This document shows, in pieces, positions 33,005-41,923 of a DNA stretch of 64,000 nt. The stretch is from the NCBI GenBank assembly GCA_040389445.1, contig JAZJZX010000013.1:62001-126000 (forward strand), read 5' to 3'. The notes under the pieces were generated by a model, which made no database searches, was not told the origin of the DNA, and saw only the letters and a list, made by a program, of their open reading frames with translations. The translations under genes and the position numbers were made by a program. This DNA is from UBA5189 sp040389445. Lineage in GTDB: Bacteria; Chloroflexota; Limnocylindria; Limnocylindrales; CSP1-4. Every line of letters begins with the position of its first letter. Within the stretch, counting starts at the first letter, position 1.

Positions 33005-33329
33005 GTGAATCTGCCTTTCAGGATCTGAGCGGTGCCCCCACGGGGGTGGTCGTGCGCAGTCCGTAATCGAACGATGGCAGGTCCCCCTGAAGCCGCGATG
33101 AATCCCGGCTAAGAGAACCGTTGGGCTCGCCCGCGCGTGGTCGCTGCTTAAGAGCCATCTGCATGCGGCACATCGAACATCCTGGTCCGGCGGCGTTCTC
33201 ATGGCCGTCTAAGGTCGCCCTCAACAAGGGCTCATCGCGACGCACCATCCTTCAGGCCGATGAGGGATTGGCAATCCAGCCGGTCCGCCGGCTCTTGCCA
33301 GAACGACCTCCTCGTCGAGGAACGGAGAC
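33005..33329. other. 325-base divergent intergenic region
   Basis: It separates the GY-repeat gene (minus) from the flavoprotein gene (plus). A short CCCCC-AC-GGGGG hairpin at about 33031-33042 and GCCGGTCCGCCGGC near 33278-33293 are the only visible structures. No gene and no clear promoter were found. Confidence 0.4.
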
Positions 33330-34619
33330 ATGCCAAGACTCTCGATCGCCGTCATTGGAGCAGGCCCGGCGGGTGCCACTGCTGCACGGCTCCTTGCGAG
33401 CAAGGGCGCGCGGGTGACCCTCCTCGAGGCACGGCGGCTCCCGCGCCCGAAACTCTGCGGAGGCGGGCTCACGCCCAAGGCCCAGCGACTCGTCCCGCCG
33501 AGCGCCCTCGACACGGTCGAGCGACGCGTCCACCGGGTCGAGCTTCGCGGCGGCCACTTCCCGGCGGTCCACCTCGACGTGTCCGAGGCCGAGATCGCGA
33601 TGGTCGAGCGCGGCCCCTTCGACTTCGCGCTGACCCAGGCGGCGGCCGCCGCCGGCGCGGAGGTCCGAGATGGAGAGCGAGTCGAGGCCGTCAGCGAGGA
33701 TGCGGACGGCGTGACCCTGACGACGCGGACCGGCCGTCTCCGCGTGGACGCCGTGGTCGCCGCCGACGGCGACCCGAGTGGAATCGCCCGCCGGCTCGGA
33801 CTCGGCGGGCCGGCCACTCGCCACGCCCTGGCAATCGAAGTCGACTTGTCGCTCGCGTCGGACCTGCCGCCCGACACGGCCGTCCTCGCCTTCGGTGTCC
33901 GAGGCGGGTATGCGTGGTACTTCCCCAAGGGCGATCACGCCAATGTCGGCACCGGCAGCTACCGCGCGACGGGTCCGGCGGAGTTGAAGGAAGTCCTTGC
34001 CGGATTTGCGCGGAGCGTCGGTCTCGATGCGGGCCGGGGCAAGATCGCCGGCCACTGGATCCCCCAGGGCCTGCGCCGCGGACCCCTCGCCTCTCCGCGC
34101 GTGCTTCTTGCCGGCGATGCCGCCGCCACCGCCGACCCGCTCTTCGGTGAGGGCATCGCCTACGCGATCGTTTCAGGGATCACCGCCGCCCAGGCGGTGG
34201 GCGACTGGGCCGCGGGTCTCGCAGCCGACCTGCGCGCGTACGACGGCCGGTTGCGCGCGCTTCTCGGGCCCGGCCTGCGCCGGCTTGGGTTGGGCGCGAT
34301 CGTGGCCGAGCCGTCGATGACGCTCACGATGGGTGCTGTGCGCCTGAGCCACCGGATCCGCGAAACCGCCGTCGACGCGATCGCCGGCCGGCGCTACCCG
34401 TTTGCCATCGACGCCCGCTGCGATCTCGCCTGCGCCTGCGGGATCGATCACGAGCGGCTGACTCCCGAGAACTGTGTGGAGCCCTGCCTGCACCGTGCGC
34501 ACGGATGCACCGACGCGGCCGGGTGCCGCGGAAAATCGGACGGGCCCGCCGGTTTCAGGCAGGCTCGCTGGACGACGGGCCGGACGCCGTCTCTGGACAG
34601 GGACGCTATGGTGGCGTAG
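33330..34619 (+). CDS. Geranylgeranyl-reductase-family FAD oxidoreductase with Cys-rich tail
   Basis: A 429-residue flavoprotein. The Rossmann motif VIGAGPAGATAARLLAS is at residues 8-24, PKLCGGGL follows at about 42, and LLAGDAAATADPLFGEGIAYAI is the second FAD motif. This order is that of geranylgeranyl reductases, which saturate isoprenoid chains of menaquinone, lipids or pigments. The last 65 residues carry eight Cys (DLACACGIDHERLTPENCVEPC and CTDAAGC), which resembles an iron-sulfur or metal site. AACGGAGA precedes the ATG. It could act on menaquinone used by the respiratory enzymes here. Confidence 0.82.
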   Translation: MPRLSIAVIGAGPAGATAARLLASKGARVTLLEARRLPRPKLCGGGLTPKAQRLVPPSALDTVERRVHRVELRGGHFPAVHLDVSEAEIAMVERGPFDFALTQAAAAAGAEVRDGERVEAVSEDADGVTLTTRTGRLRVDAVVAADGDPSGIARRLGLGGPATRHALAIEVDLSLASDLPPDTAVLAFGVRGGYAWYFPKGDHANVGTGSYRATGPAELKEVLAGFARSVGLDAGRGKIAGHWIPQGLRRGPLASPRVLLAGDAAATADPLFGEGIAYAIVSGITAAQAVGDWAAGLAADLRAYDGRLRALLGPGLRRLGLGAIVAEPSMTLTMGAVRLSHRIRETAVDAIAGRRYPFAIDARCDLACACGIDHERLTPENCVEPCLHRAHGCTDAAGCRGKSDGPAGFRQARWTTGRTPSLDRDAMVA

Positions 34620-34719
34620 TCAATGCGTCTCAGCCCCGTTCAGCGGGCACTCCGACGCGCCGAGCGTCGGGTGATCGAGGAACGTCCACCCAATCACGAT
34701 CACAAAGGAGGTTTCCAGC

Positions 34720-34878
34720 ATGGCCGAAAACGAGCAGGTTGTCACCGATCCGGTGTGCCAGATGAAGATCCTGCCCTCGGACGCGGTGGCGTCGATGGAG
34801 CATGACGGCAAGACCTATTACTTCTGCAGCCAGGACTGCGCCGACAGCTTCCGGGAGTCGCCGGAGGATTACCTCTAG
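34720..34878 (+). CDS. YHS-domain protein
   Basis: A 52-residue protein made only of a YHS domain: VTDPVCQMKI, then KTYYFCSQDCADSFRESPEDY. The Cys-Met and Cys-x3-Cys pattern is a heavy-metal binding signature. AAAGGAGG lies 9 bases before the ATG. It is a free-standing gene 47 bases upstream of the complex-I-like operon and may be cotranscribed with it. One of three YHS modules in this window. Confidence 0.85.
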   Translation: MAENEQVVTDPVCQMKILPSDAVASMEHDGKTYYFCSQDCADSFRESPEDYL

Positions 34879-34925
34879 GTCCGTTCAGCAACGTCCAGCC
34901 CACCCCGAACGCTCGTCGACCGGCC

Positions 34926-35288
34926 ATGATCGCCCTTGGCCCTCTGGCGGTTGCGTTCGCCGTCTTCGTGGCGGCGATCGCAGCCGTCCTGATCCTGTGG
35001 TGGGGCGCGAACCCGGGGCGTGGCCGAGCGCCTGCCGTGTCCGAACGAACGCCCTGGACGGGTGGTCGCGAGCCGCAGGTGCACGCCTGGAATCGGTACC
35101 ACGCCCGCTACTACCCGATGGCCCTGGTCTTCCTGGCCTTCGACATGGAGATGGTGTTCATGTACCCCTGGGCCGTCGTGTTCCGCTCCGAAGGATTGAT
35201 TGCGATGGTTGAGATGGGCATGTTCATCACCATCCTGCTGCTGGGCGTGCTGTACGCCTGGCGCGAGCGCGCACTCGAGTGGGTCTGA
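34926..35288 (+). CDS. nuoA: NADH-quinone oxidoreductase subunit A (NuoA)
   Basis: A 120-residue three-helix protein with the conserved block YYPMALVFLAFDMEMVFMYPWAV, including the paired acidic residues of helix 2. The last helix is GMFITILLLGVLYAWRERALEW. NuoA lies near the quinone chamber in complex I. It overlaps the next gene by 10 bases. First gene of an operon in which the peripheral redox arm is missing. Confidence 0.9.
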   Translation: MIALGPLAVAFAVFVAAIAAVLILWWGANPGRGRAPAVSERTPWTGGREPQVHAWNRYHARYYPMALVFLAFDMEMVFMYPWAVVFRSEGLIAMVEMGMFITILLLGVLYAWRERALEWV

Positions 35289-36589
35289 AATCCCGGATCG
35301 CGGGGTTCGCGGCAGCGGGGCCCGTGCCCGTCTTCGTCGTCGCCGGAGCCGGGATGCGGGCCATGGTCCAGGATGTGCAGCTCGACCCGCATGTCCGCAT
35401 CGTCGATACACCCCGGGCCGCGGCGCTCCTGCTGATCGCCGGGTCCACCAACCATGCCGATGTCCAGGCGCTCGCGCGACTCCACGACATCCTGCCGCAC
35501 CCCCGCGCCACCGTCACCTGGCGGACGCACGACCCATTCGTTGCGCTGGGTGGCGCCGGGGCCGCGACGGCCGTTGAGGAAGACGATCCGGTGCCGACGC
35601 TCCGTGCGGTGTTCCGCGACATCCTGACGGGCGGCCGCGCCTCGGAGCCGGCGATCCTTCCCGATGTCGACGCCGTCGAGTGGCGGGGCATCGGGCCGTA
35701 CGGTCAGGGTGGCAGCGGCATGACCGGTGGCACGCCCTACGGGCGACCAATGGCGGAACTGGGCCCGGACCGGGACGGGCTTCGCCTCGACATCCTGCCG
35801 GTCTCGCTGGGGCCGTTCTTTCCAAGACTCCCGAGCGGGCTAGTTCTTACGGCGAAGCTGTCGGGAGACGTCATGACCGAGGTCGCCGTCACGACCCCGG
35901 GTGTCCTGCCATCACGTCCCGGGTCGGCGTCGCCCTTCATTCGTGCGCTGTCCGGCCCGGTCGCGATCGCCGAACTCGAGCTTGCACGCGCTTGCGATCA
36001 TCTCCGCTGGCTGTCCGATGCGCTCATGGCGCAGGGGCTGCCCGCCCTCGGCCGGCGGGCGCTGCGGCTCGCCCACGAGGTCCGGCCCGGTGACGGAGAC
36101 CGCGTGCGTGCGTTCGGTGCGCGTCTTTCTCGCAGCGGCCTCTACCGATGGTCGCTGCCGCGCGCCGGCCTGGTGGAAGCTGGGAGGTTCAGCGGCCTGG
36201 GTCTGGGTCCGATCGCGCGGGCCGCGGGCGTCGCAGAGGACGTTCGACTCGAGGACGAGGGCTATCGAGCGCTCGGGTTCGAGATCGTCGTGATGCGACG
36301 GGGCGATCCGGTCGGCTGGTGGCAGGTCCGGATCGAGGAAGCCGCCCGATCGCTCGATCTGGCTGCCCGGGCAGCAGGCCGCAAGACGACGCTGGTCGGA
36401 CGCGTCGAGTCGCCGCGGGGTCGGCTCGAGCCCGGTGACAGCCCCACGAATCGGGCGCTTGCGCTGGTCCCCGAACTGCTGTCCGGGCTCGAATGGGGCG
36501 ATGCGCTGACGACGCTGATCGGCCTCGACCTCGACCTCGACGAGGCGGCTTCCGTGATGGACTCGGGCGAGCTGCGAGCCACCGCATGA
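35279..36589 (+). CDS. Fused NuoB-like/NuoD-like protein lacking cofactor ligands
   Basis: A 436-residue soluble protein. Residues about 14-80 align to NuoB (VPVFVVAGAGMRAMV...TPRAAALLLIAGSTNHADVQALARLHD) but no Cys is present anywhere in the protein, so the N2 iron-sulfur cluster cannot form. Residues about 155-430 align to NuoD: LGPFFPRLPSGLVLTAKLSGD where NuoD has GPxHPxxHG, ELARACDHLRWLSDALMAQG, GLGLGPIARAAGVAEDVR, VESPRGRLEPGD, and a final DALTTLIGLDLDLDEA. The quinone-site His residues are replaced. It sits exactly where nuoBCD would be and overlaps nuoA and nuoH. Probably a structural platform on the membrane arm. Confidence 0.75.
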   Translation: MGLKSRIAGFAAAGPVPVFVVAGAGMRAMVQDVQLDPHVRIVDTPRAAALLLIAGSTNHADVQALARLHDILPHPRATVTWRTHDPFVALGGAGAATAVEEDDPVPTLRAVFRDILTGGRASEPAILPDVDAVEWRGIGPYGQGGSGMTGGTPYGRPMAELGPDRDGLRLDILPVSLGPFFPRLPSGLVLTAKLSGDVMTEVAVTTPGVLPSRPGSASPFIRALSGPVAIAELELARACDHLRWLSDALMAQGLPALGRRALRLAHEVRPGDGDRVRAFGARLSRSGLYRWSLPRAGLVEAGRFSGLGLGPIARAAGVAEDVRLEDEGYRALGFEIVVMRRGDPVGWWQVRIEEAARSLDLAARAAGRKTTLVGRVESPRGRLEPGDSPTNRALALVPELLSGLEWGDALTTLIGLDLDLDEAASVMDSGELRATA

Positions 36590-37518
36590 CGACGTATGCA
36601 TCGACCGAGGTCGCCCTTCTCGCCGTGGCACTCACCCTCGTTGTCGGTGTCTACCTCGTGGCCGTCGCGGATCGCCTGGTGGCAGTCATCGTGGCCGGGG
36701 ACGGGGTTCCCATCGTCACCACGCTCGTCGCGCCGGTGCGCCAGGTTGCCTGGCTCCTGTCCCAGTCCCGTACCACGACCGAGCGGCCCGACGCCGCCGG
36801 CTGGGCAGTGGCGCCGGCGCTCCTGGCGGGTCTGGCGGCGTTCGCGCTTGCCCTGGTGCCCCTGGCGCCCGGGTTGGTGCTGGCCGATCCCGATACGGGG
36901 TTCGTGGCCTTCTCCGCCGCGATCGCCTTCGTCATGATCGCGGTGTTCCTCCACGGCTGGTCGCCGAACTCACCCCTGCCGCTGATCGGCGCCTATCGCT
37001 ACGGTGCCCAGGCGCTGTCCTTCCAGATCCCCTTTCTGCTGGCGATGCTGGCGACGGCACTGCCGGCCGAATCACTTTCCATCGTTCGGATCGTGGAAGC
37101 CCAGGAGCCGCTCTGGAACGTCATCCGCCAGCCGCTGGGGCTCCCGATCTACCTGGTGGTGGGGCTGGGGGTCAGCTTCTGGGGACCGCTGAACCTGCCG
37201 GACGGGTCCGACCTCGCCGGCGGGACCAGCCTCGAGGACTCCGGAATCGCCCGGCTACTATGGGCCGTTGCTCGATCATCGATGCTCATCGCCGTCTCGG
37301 CCATGGGCGCAGCCGGCTTCCTGGGCGGGTGGTACGGCCCGTTCCTGCCGGGTCCCGTCTGGGTCATCGTCAAGACGCTGATCCTGCTCGGCGTGATCCT
37401 GCTCGCCGGCCACGTCTTCGCGCGAGTCCGGATCCAAACCTTCGTGCTCGTGTCCTGGGCGATCCTGATCCCGCTCGCGCTGCTCAATATCTTCGTGTCC
37501 GGGGCCTTCCTCCTGTGA
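36586..37518 (+). CDS. nuoH: NuoH-like membrane subunit, divergent
   Basis: A 310-residue, eight-helix protein. The core is NuoH-like: NSPLPLIGAYRYGAQALSFQIPFLL, LPIYLVVGLGV and FARVRIQTFVLVSWAILIPLALLNIF. The cytosolic loops that build the quinone chamber differ: the usual RxGPNRVGP stretch after helix 1 is absent, SYE of helix 5 reads SFQ, and the PFDLPEAExELV...EYSG loop becomes NLPDGSDLAGGTSLEDSG. Quinone binding as in complex I is therefore unlikely. 4-nt overlaps join it to its neighbours. No nuoI follows. Confidence 0.82.
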   Translation: MTTYASTEVALLAVALTLVVGVYLVAVADRLVAVIVAGDGVPIVTTLVAPVRQVAWLLSQSRTTTERPDAAGWAVAPALLAGLAAFALALVPLAPGLVLADPDTGFVAFSAAIAFVMIAVFLHGWSPNSPLPLIGAYRYGAQALSFQIPFLLAMLATALPAESLSIVRIVEAQEPLWNVIRQPLGLPIYLVVGLGVSFWGPLNLPDGSDLAGGTSLEDSGIARLLWAVARSSMLIAVSAMGAAGFLGGWYGPFLPGPVWVIVKTLILLGVILLAGHVFARVRIQTFVLVSWAILIPLALLNIFVSGAFLL

Positions 37519-38084
37519 TCGACGACCAGATCGTCACGATCGTCTTCTGGATCTTCTCCGCAGGCGCGATCATCGCCGGGTATCGGGTATTCCGGACCGA
37601 TTCCATGGTTCGCGCGGCCTTCTATCTCCTCGCCTCATTCGCCGCCGTGGGAGGGATCCTGATTCTGCTCGGGTCAGAATTCCTGGGCATGGTCCTGATC
37701 CTGATGATGGCCGGCGAGATGCTGATCATGGCCATCGTCATGGTCATGTACATGATGAATCCGGCCGGCCTCAACCCGATGGTCATGGTCCACCAGAACC
37801 GGGTCGCGGCGATCGCCGGTGTCGTGGCGTTCCTCGCCCTGGCCGGCGTGGCATTGGCGGGGGATTTCCCGGACAAGCCTGCTCCCGATCCCCCGGCGGC
37901 GACTCGGGAGCTCGGGGTGGAGCTGCTGGGCAATTCGATGCTCGTCTTCCAGACGGCAGGCGTGACCCTGTTGGCGACGATGATCGGCGCGGTCGCCCTC
38001 GCCGGCCATCGTGGACGGTACGGCGCTGCCGACGAAGGGTCACTCGAGCCGCCCCTCCAACCTGACGAGGAGACGGAAGGGTGA
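37515..38084 (+). CDS. nuoJ: NuoJ membrane subunit
   Basis: A 189-residue protein starting at a GTG that overlaps the nuoH stop. Five helices: IVTIVFWIFSAGAIIAGY, MVRAAFYLLASFAAVGGILILLGSEFLG, VLILMMAGEMLIMAIVMVMYMM (the helix containing the pi-bulge in complex I), then two more after a Pro-rich loop. The usual MVLFLFV segment is Met-rich here. The helix 3 Glu is kept in GEML. Confidence 0.85.
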   Translation: MIDDQIVTIVFWIFSAGAIIAGYRVFRTDSMVRAAFYLLASFAAVGGILILLGSEFLGMVLILMMAGEMLIMAIVMVMYMMNPAGLNPMVMVHQNRVAAIAGVVAFLALAGVALAGDFPDKPAPDPPAATRELGVELLGNSMLVFQTAGVTLLATMIGAVALAGHRGRYGAADEGSLEPPLQPDEETEG

Positions 38085-38386
38085 GCACGGAAGCGGTCCT
38101 CATCGTCGCCGCAGCGCTGTTCGGGATCGGTGTCTACGGTGCGCTCAGCCAGCAGTCCTTCGTGATGCTCATGATGGGCCTGGAGCTGATCATCAACGCC
38201 GCGTTCGTCGCCCTGGTGGTGCTGTGGGCACGCGCCGCGGGCGGGAACCCGGAGGGCCAGATGCTCGGCGTCGTGTTCATGACCGTGATGGCGGTCGAGA
38301 TGGCACTCGGCTTCGCCCTGATCACGGGCGTCTATCGGGTTCGCCGGGCGGACATCACCGAGAAACTGCGGCGGCTCAAGGGTTGA
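38081..38386 (+). CDS. nuoK: NuoK membrane subunit
   Basis: A 101-residue three-helix protein with GTG start overlapping nuoJ. The two membrane Glu essential for proton transfer in NuoK are both retained: LMMGLELIINAAF and MAVEMALGFALI. This suggests that the proton path of the membrane arm is still under selection. Confidence 0.9.
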   Translation: MSTEAVLIVAAALFGIGVYGALSQQSFVMLMMGLELIINAAFVALVVLWARAAGGNPEGQMLGVVFMTVMAVEMALGFALITGVYRVRRADITEKLRRLKG

Positions 38387-40293
38387 GCGTCCTGATCCTG
38401 CCGGCACTGCCACTCGTGGCGGCGGCCATCGTGTGGCTCACTCGACAGAGGCCCGGTCTCGCCGGAGCCATCGCCGTCGGCGCCCTGGTGGCGAGCGTCA
38501 TCCTGGGCCTGTGGGCCGCCCTGGCCGAACCCGCGTCTGTCCTGGCCTGGAGCCCGGTCATTCAGCTCTCCTTCCAGGTCAGCGGCTTTGCCCGGGTGAT
38601 GGTGGTCCTGGTCCCGTTCATCGCCGCGCCGGTGGTTGCCTATGCCGCCGTGACGGAGACGGCCGGGCGGACGCGTCTCCTGGTGCTGATGCTGGTCTTC
38701 GTTGCCGCCATGCTCCTGCTCGTGGTCGCGGCGGACTTCGTGACCCTGATCACCGGCTGGGAACTGGTCGGTGCCACATCGTGGGCGTTGATCGGCCACG
38801 GCTGGCGCGATCGCGCGAACGTCGAGGCCGGTACGCAGGCCTTCCTCACCACACGACTCGGCGACCTTGGTCTGTACCTGGCGGCCGGGGCGGCATTCGC
38901 GGCCACCGGGTCGTTCGCGTTCGCGGGCCTCGGCGGTGCCTCGTCGCCCTGGCGGGAGATCGTGGCGGGTGGCGTTCTGCTGGCCGCAGCGGCCAAGTCC
39001 GCGCAGGTGCCGTTCAGCCCCTGGCTGTTCGCTGCAATGGCCGGGCCGACGCCGGTGTCGGCGCTGCTCCACTCGGCAACCCTCGTGGCGGCCGGCGCAT
39101 ATCTCCTGATCCGCCTGGCTCCGGCCCTCGACTCGGTCGCCTGGTTCCTGCCGCTCACGGCCGCGGTCGGCGTGGTCACGGCACTCGGCGGCGGCATCGT
39201 GGCGGCCCTCCAGACGCACGTCAAACGCGCCCTCGCCGCGTCCACTTCGGCGCAGTACGGCCTGATGTTCATCGCCGTCGGTGCCGGATCGGCGGCCGCC
39301 GCCGGTGCCCAGCTGGTCACCCACGCGGCGTTCAAATCGCTCCTGTTTTTGGCGGCCGGCGTGGCAATCCATGCCACCGGAACCGCGTTCCTCGGCCGGA
39401 CGCGCCTGGGACGGGCCCTTCCGGCCGTCGCCGCGATGGCCGGCGTGGGCGCCCTTGCCCTGGCCGGTTTGCCGCCCCTCGGGGGCGCCTGGAGCAAGGA
39501 GTCGATCGTGGCCGCTGCCGTCGAAACCTCGGCGTTCCTGGGCATGGCGACGCTGGCCGCCGGTTTTCTGAGCGCGCTCTATGCGGGACGGTTCCTGGTG
39601 CTGGCGTTCGGGCTCGGCGGGCGGGCGGGACCCGTCAGGAAGCCGACGACCACGGAACTTGCCGCCCTCGTCGTGCTGGCCGGGACCACGATCGGCCTCG
39701 CGGTCCTGTGGCTCCCGGGCGCCCCCGGGATCGTCGAGGGACTGACCGGAGGCGTTCTCCCATCCGGGTCCGCCTGGGAGTCCCTCGTCACCATCGGGCT
39801 CCTGATCGCGGGCGGCCTTGTGGTGGTCATGCTCGATCGTCGCGGTCGCCTGCTCGGCCTCGGACGGCGGCAAGCGGTCCGCACCGCCGTCGCGGACTGG
39901 CTGCTCCTCCCGCAGGCGACGTCCGCCCTCGTGGTGGTGCCAACGCTCCGATTGTCCGCCGCATTGGCTCGGGCCGATGACCGGGTGATCGACGCCGGCG
40001 TCCGCGCCTCAGCCCGAATCGCGAAGCTCGTCTCCTCGATCGTCGCTCGCCGGGTCGAGTTCTCCATCGACGGTCTCGTTCACGCGACCACCGCGGCCAC
40101 GATGCTCACGGCCGTGGCCTCCCGGCGGGCCGACGACGCGGGTGTTGATGGCGCCGTCGAGGCGACCGGCCGGGGTGTCGGCCTGGCCGGTCACCAGAGC
40201 CGTCGGCTCCAAGCCGGGCAGTCCCATGTCTATTTCGTGATCGTGGCGATCGGGTTGGTCCTGATCGCGTTCGTCCTCGCCTTCGCCCGCTGA
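38383..40293 (+). CDS. nuoL: NuoL antiporter-like subunit
   Basis: A 636-residue protein with about 15-16 helices, TTG start overlapping the nuoK stop (TTGA). Channel residues are conserved: GWELVGATSWALIG (Glu of helix 5) and AAAKSAQVPFSPWLFAAMAGPTPVSALLHSATLVAAG (Lys of helix 7 and His of helix 8). The long C-terminal part includes WLLLPQATSALVVVP and a final helix, compatible with the lateral helix that clamps the membrane arm. Energy-coupled proton translocation is its known role. Confidence 0.92.
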   Translation: MSVLILPALPLVAAAIVWLTRQRPGLAGAIAVGALVASVILGLWAALAEPASVLAWSPVIQLSFQVSGFARVMVVLVPFIAAPVVAYAAVTETAGRTRLLVLMLVFVAAMLLLVVAADFVTLITGWELVGATSWALIGHGWRDRANVEAGTQAFLTTRLGDLGLYLAAGAAFAATGSFAFAGLGGASSPWREIVAGGVLLAAAAKSAQVPFSPWLFAAMAGPTPVSALLHSATLVAAGAYLLIRLAPALDSVAWFLPLTAAVGVVTALGGGIVAALQTHVKRALAASTSAQYGLMFIAVGAGSAAAAGAQLVTHAAFKSLLFLAAGVAIHATGTAFLGRTRLGRALPAVAAMAGVGALALAGLPPLGGAWSKESIVAAAVETSAFLGMATLAAGFLSALYAGRFLVLAFGLGGRAGPVRKPTTTELAALVVLAGTTIGLAVLWLPGAPGIVEGLTGGVLPSGSAWESLVTIGLLIAGGLVVVMLDRRGRLLGLGRRQAVRTAVADWLLLPQATSALVVVPTLRLSAALARADDRVIDAGVRASARIAKLVSSIVARRVEFSIDGLVHATTAATMLTAVASRRADDAGVDGAVEATGRGVGLAGHQSRRLQAGQSHVYFVIVAIGLVLIAFVLAFAR

Positions 40294-40317
40294 GCCCATG
40301 CCACCAGGAGTGCTTCC

Positions 40318-41811
40318 GTGCTGAGTCTCGCCATCTTCATCCCGGTCCTCGCCGCGATCGCATTCGCGTTCCTGCCGCGGACCGGCCGTGTCGCCGACGA
40401 GCGGTTGCTCCGGATCGTTGCGACGATCGTCGCCGCGATTCCGTTGGTGCTCCTGGTGGTGGCGTGGCTCCGGTTCGAGGGCAGCGGCGGATTCGAGCAG
40501 GTGGAAGCGCTCGACTGGATCCCGACCCTCGGGATCGGGTATCGGGTGGGGATCGATGGTCTTTCGTTGCCGCTCGCCGCCATGGCCGCCCTGCTGTTCG
40601 TGGTCTCGACGGCGTATCCGGTTGACTTCCGGGGCCGGCCGATCCCGTACCTCGCGCTGATGCTGTTCCTCGAGGGCGCCTCGATCGGATTGTTCCTCGC
40701 GCTGGACCTGTTCCTGTTCTTCGTGTTCTGGGATGTATCCCTGGTCGCGATGTATTTCCTGATCGGTGCCTGGGGCCACGGTGACGCCCAGCGGTCCGCC
40801 CTCAAGTTCTTCATCTATACCTTCGCCGGATCGCTCCCGTTGTTGCTCGCGATCCTGGGCCTGTATCTGGCCACGGAGCCGCGCACGTTCGACATGGTGG
40901 AGATCATCCGGCAGCAGCCGCTGGCCGGAACGAGCCTCTACGCGAGCCTGGTCTTCGGCGGCTTCTTCATCGGCTTTGCCATCAAGACCCCCATCGTCCC
41001 GGTCCATACGTGGTTGCCGCCGGCTCACGTCGATGCGCCCGGTCCCGCCTCCGCGATCCTGGCCGGTGTCCTGCTCAAGATGGGGACATACGGATTCGTC
41101 CGGATCCTCATGTCGATGTTGCCCGACACCTGGGCGCAGTTCGCGCTTCCGATCGCGATCGTCGCGGCCATCTCGATCGTCTACGGCGCGCTTGTCGCGC
41201 TGGCGCAGACGAATCTCAAGCGGCTCATCGCGTACACGAGCATCAATCACATGGGCTACGTGATGCTCGGTCTCGCTGCCGCGGGCGCCGCCGTGACCGG
41301 GCAGGAGGCTGCCCAGGCCATCGCCCTGACCGGCGCGACCGTCGAGATGGTGGCCCATGGGCTGATCACGGGCGCCCTCTTCCTCGTGAGCGGGTCCCTC
41401 CTGGCTCGGGGCGGGACCTATGACATCGACGCCTACGGGGGGCTGCTGGGGCGCGCTCGTTCGCTGACCGGCCTGACCGCGCTGATGGCCTTCGCGAGCC
41501 TCGGGCTGCCGGGCCTGGCCGGCTTCGTGGCGGAGGTCCAGGTCTTCGCCGGGACCCTCGCGGTTTACCCGGTCCTCGCCGGCGTCGCCCTGCTCGGCAT
41601 CGTCCTGACCGCGGCGATCTTCCTGCGCGTGCTCGGCAAGATGTTCCTGGGCGCCCTGCCCGAGAAGTGGCGCGGGTTCCCGGACCTGGGCCGGACCGAG
41701 GTCCTGACCCTCGGCACGCTGGCCGTGTTCGTCCTGCTGATCGGGATCTTCCCGGCTTGGCTGCTGGGCGTGGTCGATTCGTTCGCCGGCCCGTTCGTCG
41801 GTCGCCCATGA
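40318..41811 (+). CDS. nuoM: NuoM antiporter-like subunit
   Basis: A 497-residue protein with 14 helices. IGYRVGIDGLSLPL, AIKTPIVPVHTWLPPAHVDAPGPASAILAGVLLKMG (channel Lys) and YTSINHMGYVMLG are typical. The helix 5 segment reads FVFWDVSLVAMYFLIGAWG where NuoM normally has FFEW.EA.LIPMY; the key Glu is replaced by Asp or shifted. The GTG start at 40318 lies 24 bases after nuoL and is preceded by AGGAG. Confidence 0.92.
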   Translation: MLSLAIFIPVLAAIAFAFLPRTGRVADERLLRIVATIVAAIPLVLLVVAWLRFEGSGGFEQVEALDWIPTLGIGYRVGIDGLSLPLAAMAALLFVVSTAYPVDFRGRPIPYLALMLFLEGASIGLFLALDLFLFFVFWDVSLVAMYFLIGAWGHGDAQRSALKFFIYTFAGSLPLLLAILGLYLATEPRTFDMVEIIRQQPLAGTSLYASLVFGGFFIGFAIKTPIVPVHTWLPPAHVDAPGPASAILAGVLLKMGTYGFVRILMSMLPDTWAQFALPIAIVAAISIVYGALVALAQTNLKRLIAYTSINHMGYVMLGLAAAGAAVTGQEAAQAIALTGATVEMVAHGLITGALFLVSGSLLARGGTYDIDAYGGLLGRARSLTGLTALMAFASLGLPGLAGFVAEVQVFAGTLAVYPVLAGVALLGIVLTAAIFLRVLGKMFLGALPEKWRGFPDLGRTEVLTLGTLAVFVLLIGIFPAWLLGVVDSFAGPFVGRP

Positions 41812-41923
41812 GGCCGGTCATGCGCCGGGGCCGGGTCCCGGGCCCGCACCTGGGCGAGCGCCGAGGCCCACGCCGGGCCGAGCGCCGGGGCCCGCGCCGG
41901 GTCCGGCGCTGGGCGCGTCCCAC

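Noticed and set aside
41812..41923. Small Arg-rich ORF between nuoM and nuoN
   Set aside because: It starts next to the nuoM stop but has no ribosome site, is almost only Arg/Pro/Gly from a GC-repeat stretch, and overlaps the nuoN start.
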